49,951 bases of DNA from an uncultured Eubacteriales bacterium (lineage in GTDB: Bacteria > Bacillota > Clostridia > Oscillospirales > Acutalibacteraceae). Below, one piece after another: positions 16,298 through 24,019 of this stretch (positions are counted from its first letter, which is position 1; each line of letters opens with the position of its first letter). Where the stretch lies: assembly GCA_900315285.1 (NCBI GenBank), contig OMYO01000010.1:1-49951 (forward strand). Reading direction: 5' to 3'. The notes beneath the pieces are model-generated. The model made no database searches, was not told the origin of the DNA, and saw nothing but the letters and a program-made list of their open reading frames with translations. A program made the translations under genes and the position numbers.

Positions 16298-16350
16298 TAC
16301 AAAAACATTTATCTTCTTTACAAAAACAGGCTTTGTGACAAGTCCGTCTA
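16298..16350 (+). promoter_or_regulatory. Candidate ECF-type promoter and direct repeats upstream of the secreted-protein operon
   Basis: TACAAAAACA occurs twice, exactly 21 bp apart (16298-16307 and 16319-16328). The second copy ends with AAC, 17 bp upstream of CGTC (16345-16348), matching the AAC...CGTC pattern of many ECF promoters. No good sigma-A promoter is visible here. A link to the adjacent ECF factor is inference. Confidence 0.4.
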
Positions 16351-16405
16351 TTAGGCAGAGCCAGAGCATGGCCCGAAAATATACGGAAAGAAGGAGTTTT
16401 GGTCC

Positions 16406-17350
16406 ATGAAAAAGAAGATAAAGAGCCTGCTTGCCCTGCTGCTGGCGGTGCTTATGATGATGTGCTGGTGCGTGAGCGCGTGGGCGGCGGTGCCGGTGGT
16501 GAAGACGGGGAAGAGTAATAGTTATTCTTATGAAAAGTCTGCAAAGTATAGTTATGATAGTAAATCTAGAACTTTGACTCTGGATACAAATACATATAAT
16601 AGTGGCCTTTTTTACGATGGATGGATGTTTGCTCCGTTAGTTGATTATTCAAAAATCGCAGAAAATCCTACCCTGCTTGTTTTGTTCAACGAAACCGGAA
16701 CAGGAGATTACTGTGACTCGTTTGAAAGCTCTGGAGCAGTTATTTTGGCTTACAGTGATTTGGTAAAGGACGGAAAAATTCAAAAAATCATTGTGAACGG
16801 TGTCAAGGGTGATGACGACAACCTCCAAGAAGATAGCTGGTACTATCGGCTAAATGTATCAAAAGGTTTGCTTCAAAGCTGTATTTGTGAGTCGGAAACC
16901 GAAGATGGTGCAGTTGAGTCTACAATAAATTTTAGATATTTCCCAAATGGAAAATTGAAATCGATAACTAGTGCAGACTACCCAGGAGAAGATTTTCCAT
17001 TTGCTAAATATGGATATAACAAAAAAGGGCAGCTCAACAAAGTTACCTTATATGATGTTGAGCTTCCAGAGTCGGACGATGATCCATTGATACCAGTTCC
17101 TTATAACTGCAAGGTTTCCTATGATAAACAAGGCAGGATTGTCGGCTTGACCTCGGAGATAAATAGCTCAAGGATTTCTTATAAAAACGGAACGATTTAT
17201 CAAATAAAAAATACGGCGGGTGACGTCTCGCATTTTAACAATAAGGATTATTATGGCCTGAACACTTTTACTATTAAAGATGGCAAGTTGATGAAAATGG
17301 TATTTGTTCACCCTTCCGGCGATACTTGGAGCTATCAGTACACATATTAA
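16406..17350 (+). CDS. Secreted protein with YD/RHS-like repeats, AT-rich
   Basis: This 314-aa protein has a clear signal peptide (residues 1-28, cleaved near AWAA). The mature part contains several aromatic repeats of the form Y-x-x-x-G-x-(L/I), such as FRYFPNGKLKSI, YGYNKKGQL and VSYDKQGRI, similar to YD repeats. The DNA for the signal peptide is GC-rich, but from about 16510 on it becomes AT-rich with different codon choice, as if a native secretion signal were joined to foreign cargo. AGGAG precedes the ATG. The gene leads a probable three-gene operon. Function is unknown. Confidence 0.75.
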   Translation: MKKKIKSLLALLLAVLMMMCWCVSAWAAVPVVKTGKSNSYSYEKSAKYSYDSKSRTLTLDTNTYNSGLFYDGWMFAPLVDYSKIAENPTLLVLFNETGTGDYCDSFESSGAVILAYSDLVKDGKIQKIIVNGVKGDDDNLQEDSWYYRLNVSKGLLQSCICESETEDGAVESTINFRYFPNGKLKSITSADYPGEDFPFAKYGYNKKGQLNKVTLYDVELPESDDDPLIPVPYNCKVSYDKQGRIVGLTSEINSSRISYKNGTIYQIKNTAGDVSHFNNKDYYGLNTFTIKDGKLMKMVFVHPSGDTWSYQYTY

Positions 17351-17386
17351 ATTTCTTTAATACTGAATCGAAAAAAGGAGAAAAAC

Positions 17387-18061
17387 ATGGATAACAATTT
17401 GGCGATGGAGCCCCGGAGGGAATCCGGGAAATTTTCGAGGGCAATGAGGGCTGTGGTGGCCGTGGTGCTGGCGATGGTGATGGCGGTTAGTGCTTGTGCT
17501 ATGTTTTCTGTGCACACTGCAAAAGCTACATTTATAGACATGGGTAAGAACAAGCCGATGGTTGTCACAGTGGATGACCCAATGCTTCCATTGCTTCCGA
17601 CCATGCCTCTATTAGGCCTTACATATCAGACTCTGTTCAATTCTGCCATTGAAGCTGGTAGAACTGTACGCCATACGGCCGAGGTTCTTCCGGTTCTTCC
17701 GCTTGCTGCGATTCCAGGTCCTGTTCAGGTCTGGGTTGGTGCGCCGCTAATGGGGTGGAAACTGCAAAATTTAAATTTGGCACTGCTTCTCCCAGTTACA
17801 GCAGCTTCTTATGGATTTTCTATGTTTTATGTCGGGGCAATGGGAATAAAGTCTTTGGTCGATGCTCCGGATGAAACACAGACACTGTTTACAGAGGATA
17901 TAGGTGAAATGACGGTGGAGGAATATCGCGCAGAGTCTGCAACAACGGAACCGACGAATATCAAAGATGCCGTCGTGAAAACGATAAACGATACCATAGT
18001 TGATATTGCAGATGCCATGCCAGCTATACAAACCAATGAAACTGATGCAACCGTAGAGTAA
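17387..18061 (+). CDS. Membrane/secreted protein with hydrophobic body and acidic tail
   Basis: This 224-aa protein starts MDNNLAMEP, has a hydrophobic signal or anchor segment (about 20-45) and a Leu/Pro/Val-rich body (PMLPLLPTMPLLGL, LPVLPLAAIPGP). A Thr/Glu-rich acidic C-terminus ends DATVE. The next gene has the same plan (MEP motif near residue 7, hydrophobic body, acidic tail ending PAVE), so they are probably distant paralogues. Its DNA also shifts from GC-rich at the N-terminus to AT-rich afterwards. AAAGGAG precedes the start. I do not recognise the family. Confidence 0.7.
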   Translation: MDNNLAMEPRRESGKFSRAMRAVVAVVLAMVMAVSACAMFSVHTAKATFIDMGKNKPMVVTVDDPMLPLLPTMPLLGLTYQTLFNSAIEAGRTVRHTAEVLPVLPLAAIPGPVQVWVGAPLMGWKLQNLNLALLLPVTAASYGFSMFYVGAMGIKSLVDAPDETQTLFTEDIGEMTVEEYRAESATTEPTNIKDAVVKTINDTIVDIADAMPAIQTNETDATVE

Positions 18062-18160
18062 ACTTTTTCCCGATTCTCCCGGTCATAGAGGTTGGATGGC
18101 TGAGGAACGCCATTCCCGGCAGGAATGCCGGAACGTTATTAAGGATAAGGAGAATCGATT

Positions 18161-19075
18161 ATGGAAAAAGAAATGGCTATGGAGCCGGCGGAGGCTCCGA
18201 GACAGAAAAACCGCATTTTAATGGCAATCGTTGGTGTCGTGATGACACTCGCCATGCTCTTCAGCATTGGAGCAACGCTTCCGGCGCAGACCGTTAATGC
18301 CGGACCGATTGGCGGTATTCTTGTCGCCGCTGACGAGAGACGGACTACCGACCATATCCTGTATGACCCGCTCATTCCGAAGTTCACTCCCATCCAGAGA
18401 ACCAACCGGAATCTGCTTTGGACTGCCAATGCCATGAATCATTATTTTATGCTGATTCCGACTGGCATTTCGGGCACTATCGTGGGTTATCCGCTGATTC
18501 AGCTTCATAGCGCAACACATCTTATTGTAAGATTTGTTCCTTTTGTTGCCGATGAAATGGGCGCTCTCGGTGAAGGTGCCGTTCTTGCCGGACTGGGAGC
18601 TATCACTCTTGGTACGACCGCTCTCGGTGCTACCGCTCTTGGTGCAACTGCCATTGGTGCAGGTGCTCTTGGACTCCATGTTCTGAATACCCCGGTACGT
18701 CTTGCTGTTCTGGGTGCTCCGCTTGCCCTTGGAGCAGGTGCACTTGCCACAACGGCTGTTGTTGGTACTGGTGCTGCCCTTGCTACAGGCGCTGCCGTTG
18801 CCGGTGCTACTGCACTTGGCGCTGGCGCTCTCGGTGCTGCCGCTCTTGGTGCTGGTGCCCTTGGTGCCGCTGCTCTTGGAGCAGGCGCACTTGCTACAAC
18901 TGCTGTCGTTGGTACTGTTGCCACCGCTGCCGCTGTCGGCGGAGCTGCACTTCTGGCTAGCCAGCTGCTGTCGGACGACTTTTCGGAGGAGACGACGGAG
19001 GACCAGAATGCGGATCAGAACGCAGAGCAGACCGAGGAGACTCCGGTGGAGGAGACAGCTCCGGCTGTGGAATAA
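18161..19075 (+). CDS. Membrane/secreted protein with Ala-Leu-Gly five-residue repeats
   Basis: This 304-aa protein has a signal or anchor segment (about 18-46) and an AT-poor body. A long Gly/Ala/Leu repeat region (about 133-265) is built from five-residue units such as ALGAG, ALGAA and ALGAT, encoded by 15-bp DNA repeats (GGTGCx-type). The Glu/Thr-rich tail ends APAVE. The pattern lacks the Asp/Asn of classical pentapeptide-repeat proteins and looks more like hydrophobic glycine-zipper sequence, which could insert into or line a membrane. It is separated by 99 nt, with a small hairpin, from its paralogue upstream, and a terminator follows. Confidence 0.72.
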   Translation: MEKEMAMEPAEAPRQKNRILMAIVGVVMTLAMLFSIGATLPAQTVNAGPIGGILVAADERRTTDHILYDPLIPKFTPIQRTNRNLLWTANAMNHYFMLIPTGISGTIVGYPLIQLHSATHLIVRFVPFVADEMGALGEGAVLAGLGAITLGTTALGATALGATAIGAGALGLHVLNTPVRLAVLGAPLALGAGALATTAVVGTGAALATGAAVAGATALGAGALGAAALGAGALGAAALGAGALATTAVVGTVATAAAVGGAALLASQLLSDDFSEETTEDQNADQNAEQTEETPVEETAPAVE

Positions 19076-19096
19076 TCACAATAATCCTTCGTGGAG

Positions 19097-19122
19097 GGGA
19101 CGCCGCTTGGCGTCCCTTTTTT
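19097..19122 (+). terminator. Terminator of the secreted-protein operon
   Basis: GGGACGCC and GGCGTCCC form an 8-bp stem with a GCTT loop, followed by TTTTTT. Confidence 0.92.
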
Positions 19123-19127
19123 CTCTG

Positions 19128-19462
19128 TCTATACATAATTTTGTTTTTTGCCGATGGTGTATTAGATTTTTCGTCGGTCCTCGCAGAATTCTCATACATT
19201 GGCGTTTAATACAGGAATAATGTATGAGCTGGCTCATACAACGTAAGCCTAGTTCGAAGCCAATGTATGAGACACATTGTGTTCAATGGAAAATTTCTCA
19301 TACAATATTCCCAATTAAGAGGGGCAATGTATTATGTTTTCCATTTTGAAGACGATTTTTCTCATACAGAATCGAAAGATTAAGGCTCGAGTGTATGATG
19401 TTTTCCGATGGGCCCATTTTTTTCTAATACATAATTTCCTAGGCAAGGGCGTCATGTATAGC
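19128..19462 (+). repeat. Alternating inverted-word array (CTCATACA), six units
   Basis: Six pairs of CTCATACA-like words and inverse TGTATGAG-like words occur. Plus words start at 19128, 19191, 19233, 19297, 19361 and 19424; minus words at 19158, 19221, 19264, 19328, 19392 and 19455. Each pair encloses 22 or 23 bp of unrelated sequence. Units repeat every 63-64 bp except one 42-bp interval. Edge words are degenerate (TCTATACA, TGTATAGC). There is no coding potential or promoter. The same word and layout recur at 43745-43985. Confidence 0.85.
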
Positions 19463-19646
19463 TCGCTTGCCCAGGCGTGGGCGATTCAGCCTAGTATTAC
19501 CAGATAAGTGCTTTTTTTCTGAATTCAAGCTCTCAGAAGGCTCATCCAGGTGGGCGATTCAGTATTTTTTCTTTGAATTTTCATCCAAGTCTGAAGTTTT
19601 CAGTATAGGGACAGTTTGGCGGAATCGAGAAATATTCGATAAAAAT
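19463..19646. other. Intergenic stretch with GGGCGATTCAG motifs and a TAGTATTACCAG dyad
   Basis: Two copies of GGGCGATTCAG (19479-19489, 19552-19562) lie here, and a near-palindrome CTAGTATTACCAG is at 19491-19503. The rest is AT-rich with no gene that I can support. Confidence 0.6.
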
Positions 19647-19676
19647 TTGTATTTTTCGGAACAGTTCGACTACAAT
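19647..19676 (+). promoter_or_regulatory. Promoter of the 25-aa small protein gene
   Basis: TTGTAT (19647-19652) and TACAAT (19671-19676) are 18 bp apart, about 45 bp upstream of the small gene. Confidence 0.6.
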
Positions 19677-19721
19677 GGAAGAGGATAAATCGCGGAAGAA
19701 ATAGAGGAAGGAGGAAGAAGA

Positions 19722-19799
19722 ATGGGAGCGGTTGCAGTGCAGTTTGGCGCAGCTATTCTCTACATTGTAGTTGTGGCAATTTTTGACAAGGCCTACTGA
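19722..19799 (+). CDS. 25-aa hydrophobic small protein
   Basis: A very strong purine-rich ribosome binding site (GGAAGGAGGAAGAAG) precedes ATG at 19722. The frame encodes 25 residues: a short N-terminus, then a hydrophobic core (GAAILYIVVVAIF) and a charged end FDKAY. One transmembrane helix is likely. The promoter upstream and a separate promoter for the next gene support a real gene. No function can be assigned; similar small membrane proteins often modify a larger membrane complex. Confidence 0.6.
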   Translation: MGAVAVQFGAAILYIVVVAIFDKAY

Positions 19800-19828
19800 G
19801 AAAGGGCGATTATTGGGACAGCCCAGCC

Positions 19829-19857
19829 TTGACGCGGGTGCGGGGCTATTGTATTTT
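19829..19857 (+). promoter_or_regulatory. Promoter of the 82-aa protein gene
   Basis: TTGACG (19829-19834) and TATTTT (19852-19857) with 17-bp spacing, about 28 bp before the start at 19885. Confidence 0.6.
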
Positions 19858-19884
19858 AATTATGCAACGGAAGGGGATGAGTGC

Positions 19885-20133
19885 ATGAACTTTGGAAATG
19901 TGGACTTTTCCGCGCTGGCAAAGGGCAAACAGGCCTGGGACGCCTTTAAGCGGAACCATCCGAAATTCCCGGAATTTTTAAAGTACATTGGCAATCGCGG
20001 CGTCTCTGAGGGGACGGAAATCGATATTACGGTCAAGTATCCCAATGGACAGAACGTGAACTCCAGCATCAAGGTGAAGCCGGAGGATGTCCAGCTCTTC
20101 AATTCCATGAAGGATATGCTCAAAAAGCTCTGA
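19885..20133 (+). CDS. 82-aa conserved-looking hypothetical protein
   Basis: This small cytoplasmic protein starts MNFGNVDFSALAKGKQAWD, with AAGGGG about 8 nt upstream. The same frame is open to 19771, but that part overlaps the promoter and reads unlike protein. The sequence has a helical N-terminal half (KGKQAWDAFKRNHPKFPEFLKYI), a strand pair around GTEIDITVKYPNGQ, and ends SMKDMLKKL. There is no signal, membrane segment or known motif. It may be a small regulatory or binding protein. Confidence 0.7.
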   Translation: MNFGNVDFSALAKGKQAWDAFKRNHPKFPEFLKYIGNRGVSEGTEIDITVKYPNGQNVNSSIKVKPEDVQLFNSMKDMLKKL

Positions 20134-20139
20134 TTTTCT

Positions 20140-20167
20140 TTTAAACAGCGGCTATTTGCGGTACAAT
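20140..20167 (+). promoter_or_regulatory. Promoter of the zinc-ribbon protein gene
   Basis: TTTAAA (20140-20145) and TACAAT (20162-20167) with 16-bp spacing, about 42 bp upstream of the ATG at 20209. Confidence 0.5.
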
Positions 20168-20208
20168 ACTCTTACACTTTTTAAGATTAGAAGGAGCTAG
20201 CGAGCCAT

Positions 20209-21384
20209 ATGAAATACTGTGTCCACTGCGGAGCAGAACTGGAGCCCGGCGCTACGTTCTGCACGAAGTGCGGTGCAAAAGTGGAGGCGGACCCGAACAG
20301 CGCCTCCTGGATAAAGGCCGAAAAACAGCAGAAGAAAAAGAACAGCCAGAATACCATGGTGTTCGGTAATAGGCCGGAGCGGACGGCTCCGGAGGGAAAT
20401 CCGGACGAGGAGGTCGACGAGAAGAATCGCCGCACCAACAACATTCTGACCGGTGTTCTCATTGGACTGCTGGTGGTGGCGGTCGCCGTCGGCGGCTTTT
20501 TTATCTGGCGGAATCAGGCCCAGAAAAACGGGAACAGGCGCAGACCGGGACAGACCCAGGTCGACTCCAACCAGAGAGGCGGAAACAGCAACCGGGAAAT
20601 CGGGCAGGCCGACATCCTGAGCCCCTCCGCGGAAGGCGAAGAGGGCATTACCGTGCGCGGAAACCAGGTCTATAAGAATGGTTCCCGGGACACCTACTCC
20701 GGCCTCGCCAACAACCACGGACAGACCCACTACATTTCCAACGGTCATGTGAACCGCGGCTTTACCGGCGTAGTTCCGGACGAGAACGGCAAGCAGTATC
20801 TTGTCGTAGACGGCCGTGTCCTGTACGGCTACACCGGTACCATCTCCAACGGCACGAACACCTATCGTGTCCGCAACGGTGAAGTCATCAGCTCCAGTGG
20901 TCCGAGCACCACGGCGAGCACGACGGCCGACGAGGAGAATGAGGGCGTTGACACCACTCAGTATGATGAGGACAACACCGAAAACGGCGCTCAGCAGTTC
21001 AGTGACTTCGGTTACGAGGACAACGACACCTATATTAACCAGGACGTGAAGGACATTGAGCCCGGCGTTGTGGACTATGACCTTGACAGTGTCGCCTATG
21101 ACGACGACAACAACGGAAACTACGTTGTCACGTTTGTCATCCGCAACTCCACGGACCACCCCATCACGGTGGCGCGCATTGACAACATTGAGCTCCGGGA
21201 CGGCGGCGGTGAGACGCTGGCCACCGGAACCATCGACGACATTGACCCGCAGGAAATTGAGCCGAACGACTCCCTGACGCTCTCCACGACGCTGGAGAAC
21301 GAGAATCACTCGGACGACGACCTGAGCAATGCCTCTGTCCTTCTCACACTGATCGACGAGAACGGCAACGCCATAGAAAACTGA
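20209..21384 (+). CDS. Zinc-ribbon membrane protein with extracellular domains
   Basis: This 391-aa protein begins with a zinc ribbon (CVHCGAELEPGATFCTKCG, residues 4-22). A charged linker and one transmembrane helix (about 82-104) follow. The extracellular part contains strand-rich repeats (VYKNGSRDTYSG, QYLVVDGRVLYGYTG, TYRVRNGEVISS), then a very acidic segment, then an immunoglobulin-like domain (about 280-391). The plan (cytoplasmic zinc ribbon, one helix, outside beta domains) is common in Clostridia surface proteins of unknown role. A strong terminator follows. Confidence 0.8.
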   Translation: MKYCVHCGAELEPGATFCTKCGAKVEADPNSASWIKAEKQQKKKNSQNTMVFGNRPERTAPEGNPDEEVDEKNRRTNNILTGVLIGLLVVAVAVGGFFIWRNQAQKNGNRRRPGQTQVDSNQRGGNSNREIGQADILSPSAEGEEGITVRGNQVYKNGSRDTYSGLANNHGQTHYISNGHVNRGFTGVVPDENGKQYLVVDGRVLYGYTGTISNGTNTYRVRNGEVISSSGPSTTASTTADEENEGVDTTQYDEDNTENGAQQFSDFGYEDNDTYINQDVKDIEPGVVDYDLDSVAYDDDNNGNYVVTFVIRNSTDHPITVARIDNIELRDGGGETLATGTIDDIDPQEIEPNDSLTLSTTLENENHSDDDLSNASVLLTLIDENGNAIEN

Positions 21385-21395
21385 TCATGATTTCC

Positions 21396-21437
21396 AGACG
21401 GACAGCAGCGAACCCATCGCGGCTGTCCGTCTTTTTC
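21396..21437 (+). terminator. Terminator of the zinc-ribbon gene
   Basis: AGACGGACAGC pairs with GCTGTCCGTCT across a 15-nt loop, followed by TTTTCTT. It lies in the leader of the next gene, so that gene may depend on readthrough or on an internal promoter not seen here. Confidence 0.85.
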
Positions 21438-21453
21438 TTCTGGAGGGACTTCT

Positions 21454-22269
21454 GTGCTCTACATTTTTTCGGCCATCTATGCGGAGGCAAAGGCCGTCAT
21501 ACGGGAAAGGAAGCTGCGGAAGGTGCCGGGACAGGGGGCGTTCCCGCAGTTTGCGGATGCCGCCGGAGGCATCCTCCTGACGCTGAGCGGGACGGGGAAC
21601 GCGGCGGCGGCCGCCGCGGCCGCCGCCACCCTGGCCGCCCGCCGTCCGGGTCCGAACGACATCGTGCTGAACCTCGGCACCTGTGCGGGGCGGCCCGAGC
21701 AGCAGGGGAATGTCTACCTCTGCAACTGCCTCAAGGAGCTCAGCTCGGGCCGCACGTTCTACCCGGACATGCGGGCGGCGCTGCCGTTCCCCGAAGCGGC
21801 CCTTGTCACCGGGAACGCCGTGTCCCGGCACCCCGACAGCCTCTATGACATGGAGGCCACCGCCCTGTATCAGGCGGCAGGCTACTTTGTTGGACCGCAT
21901 CAGATGGTGTTCCTGAAAGCGGTCTCCGACGCCGGAACTGGTGAACGCATGGGAGCGGAGCTTCTGGAACAGACCATGAATCGCCCGGAAATATTGGACG
22001 CCGTGGACACGCTCTGGAGAATTTCCATGGAGGAGCCGCAGCGGGCCCTGACGGAAGAACAGGAAGCGCTGTTGCAGCAGGCTGAGAAGGATCTGTGCTG
22101 CTCCAGCACCATGGCACACACGCTGCGCCAGTATTTCACGTATGCCGCCCTGGCGGGCGGCGCCCCGGAGACTGCGCTCCGGGCCATGTATGAGGACGGC
22201 CGGCTCCCGGCCGCCAGCCGACAGGAGGGGAAAAAGCACCTTGCAGAACTCGAACAAGCCCTGCTTTAA
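21454..22269 (+). CDS. Nucleoside phosphorylase / nucleosidase-like protein
   Basis: This 271-aa protein has the purine nucleoside phosphorylase-like fold pattern: LYIFSAIYAEAKAV at the start, LSGTGN with an Ala-rich helix, NLGTCA, and DMEATALYQAA, which matches the ribose-binding D/M-E region of this superfamily. KAVSDAGTG follows. It resembles adenosylhomocysteine/MTA nucleosidases but is divergent at the C-terminus. The start is GTG at 21454, 6 nt after GGAGGG. It overlaps spore photoproduct lyase by 29 nt; it may clear SAM by-products such as 5'-deoxyadenosine, which is inference. Confidence 0.7.
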   Translation: MLYIFSAIYAEAKAVIRERKLRKVPGQGAFPQFADAAGGILLTLSGTGNAAAAAAAAATLAARRPGPNDIVLNLGTCAGRPEQQGNVYLCNCLKELSSGRTFYPDMRAALPFPEAALVTGNAVSRHPDSLYDMEATALYQAAGYFVGPHQMVFLKAVSDAGTGERMGAELLEQTMNRPEILDAVDTLWRISMEEPQRALTEEQEALLQQAEKDLCCSSTMAHTLRQYFTYAALAGGAPETALRAMYEDGRLPAASRQEGKKHLAELEQALL

Positions 22270-23266
22270 TGCGCCGTTCTCCCATATCTATGTGGAGGAC
22301 CGGGTTCGGGACACCGAGCGGTGCCGCCGCATTCTGGCACATTTCCCGTCGGCGGAAATCATTCCCATTCACCATTACAAGGACGTCTTCAACCGCAAAC
22401 GGCAGGATTACAGCGCGCAGCACCGCAGCCAGGCCCTTATCCTGGCGGAAAAACAGGGGACACTGGTCTACCCGGGCTCGCCCAACTGCCAGAGTTTCGG
22501 GAACGCCAACTTCTACTACACCTCCTGCATGATGAACTGTGTGTTCAACTGCGAATACTGCTACCTAAAAGGCATGTACCCCACGGGGAACCTGGTGCTG
22601 TTCCTGAATTTGGAGGATATCTTTGAGGAGGTGCGAGAACTCTGCCGCACGCAGCAGGTCTACCTCTGTATCTCCTATGACACCGACCTGCTCGCGTTGG
22701 AACCGCTCACCGGTTACGTTCGGAAGTGGGCGGAGTTTGCGGCAACGGAACCGAACCTCATCATTGAGGTGCGCACCAAGTCGGCAAACACATCCGTCTA
22801 TGGCGCAGTCGAGGCGTCCGACCGCTTTCTGTTTGCCTACACACTCTCGCCGGAGGAAGTCATTCGAGATTATGAGCATGGCACCGCATCTTTGGAGCAG
22901 CGCCTCCACGCCGCATCCACCGGCATGGAGAAAGGTTTCCCCATCCGCCTCTGCTTTGATCCCATGATCTACTGCCCGGACTGGGAACGCCGTTACCATG
23001 AAATGGTAGAGTACACATTCCAGACCCTGGACTCGGCCCGCGTGCTGGACGCCAGCGTCGGGACATTCCGCATTGCTCCCGACTACCTGAAGACCATGCG
23101 GAAGAACGAACCCCTGTCTGCCGCCGTTCAGTTCCCCTTTGTGCGGGAGAACGGAGTCTACAGCTACGGCACAGCGCTGGCGGACAAAATGGAACAGACC
23201 CTGCTGCAGGAGCTCACCCACTACCTGCCGGCGGAGAAAATCTTTCGATGGGAGGACGAGACATGA
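22241..23266 (+). CDS. splB: Spore photoproduct lyase-like radical SAM protein
   Basis: This 341-aa protein contains CVFNCEYCYLKGMYPT, the Cx3Cx2C iron-sulfur/SAM motif of spore photoproduct lyases. The family also shows the N-terminal FSHIYVE and the internal YTSCMMN and EVRTKSAN stretches seen here. The enzyme directly reverses the UV lesion 5-thyminyl-5,6-dihydrothymine during spore germination. The best start is TTG at 22241, 12 nt after AGGAGG, inside the end of the upstream gene. No ATG lies between. The gene marks the organism as a likely spore former. Confidence 0.9.
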   Translation: MQNSNKPCFNAPFSHIYVEDRVRDTERCRRILAHFPSAEIIPIHHYKDVFNRKRQDYSAQHRSQALILAEKQGTLVYPGSPNCQSFGNANFYYTSCMMNCVFNCEYCYLKGMYPTGNLVLFLNLEDIFEEVRELCRTQQVYLCISYDTDLLALEPLTGYVRKWAEFAATEPNLIIEVRTKSANTSVYGAVEASDRFLFAYTLSPEEVIRDYEHGTASLEQRLHAASTGMEKGFPIRLCFDPMIYCPDWERRYHEMVEYTFQTLDSARVLDASVGTFRIAPDYLKTMRKNEPLSAAVQFPFVRENGVYSYGTALADKMEQTLLQELTHYLPAEKIFRWEDET

Positions 23267-23955
23267 AAAAGGCCATTGTCACCGGGGCGTCGTCCGGAAT
23301 TGGACAGTGCATCGCCCGGCGCCTTACAAAAATGGGGTATGAGGTCTGGGGCTTCGGCCGAATCTTCGACGGTGAGGAGCCGTTCCACGTTGTGGCCTGT
23401 GACCTGTTGGATATGCAGAAGACACTCGCTGCGGTCGCAGAAATAAATCGCCAACACGACTTGTACCTTCTGGTAAACTGTGCTGGGTGCGGCTACTACG
23501 GCCTCCACGAGGAGCTCTCCCCGGACAAGATCGCCGAAATGACCCGCCTCAACCTGGAACTCCCCATGATCCTCTCCCAGCAGCTCCTCCGGACGCTGAA
23601 GGCGACCCGCGGCACCATTATCAATATTGCGTCGGTCACCGCGGTCCAGTCGAGCCCCCACGGCGCCGCATATGGTGCCACGAAGGCCGGACTCCTCAGC
23701 TTCAGCCGCAGCCTGTTCGACGAGGCGAGAAAATACGGCGTCCGGGTCACTGCCATCCTGCCGGACATGACGGACACTGACCTCTATCGGAACGCAGACT
23801 TTCAGGCGTGCACCGACCCCGGCTGTTCCCTCTCTCCGGGCGATGTAGCCTCTGCTGTCGAATACATCCTCTCCCAGTCCGACGGTGTCACTGTACCGGA
23901 GCTCCACCTCCGTCCCCAGAAGCACCGGATTGCCCGGAAAGGACAGAATAACTGA
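23263..23955 (+). CDS. Short-chain dehydrogenase/reductase
   Basis: This 230-aa classical SDR has TGASSGIG near the N-terminus, VNCAG after the fourth strand, and the catalytic Ser-Tyr-Lys (ASVTA, YGATK). GGGAGG lies 7 nt before ATG 23263, and the start overlaps the spore photoproduct lyase stop (ATGA). The three genes from 21454 therefore form a coupled unit. The substrate is unknown, and a role in the DNA repair function is not evident. Confidence 0.87.
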   Translation: MKKAIVTGASSGIGQCIARRLTKMGYEVWGFGRIFDGEEPFHVVACDLLDMQKTLAAVAEINRQHDLYLLVNCAGCGYYGLHEELSPDKIAEMTRLNLELPMILSQQLLRTLKATRGTIINIASVTAVQSSPHGAAYGATKAGLLSFSRSLFDEARKYGVRVTAILPDMTDTDLYRNADFQACTDPGCSLSPGDVASAVEYILSQSDGVTVPELHLRPQKHRIARKGQNN

Positions 23956-23956
23956 A

Positions 23957-23985
23957 TTGACTCGTATACAATGGAATGGTAAAAT
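23957..23985 (+). promoter_or_regulatory. purB promoter
   Basis: TTGACT (23957-23962) and TAAAAT (23980-23985) with 17-bp spacing, beginning directly after the SDR stop codon. Confidence 0.8.
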
Positions 23986-24019
23986 CAACGGAGATTATTG
24001 CGAAAGGCGGCTTAACCTC

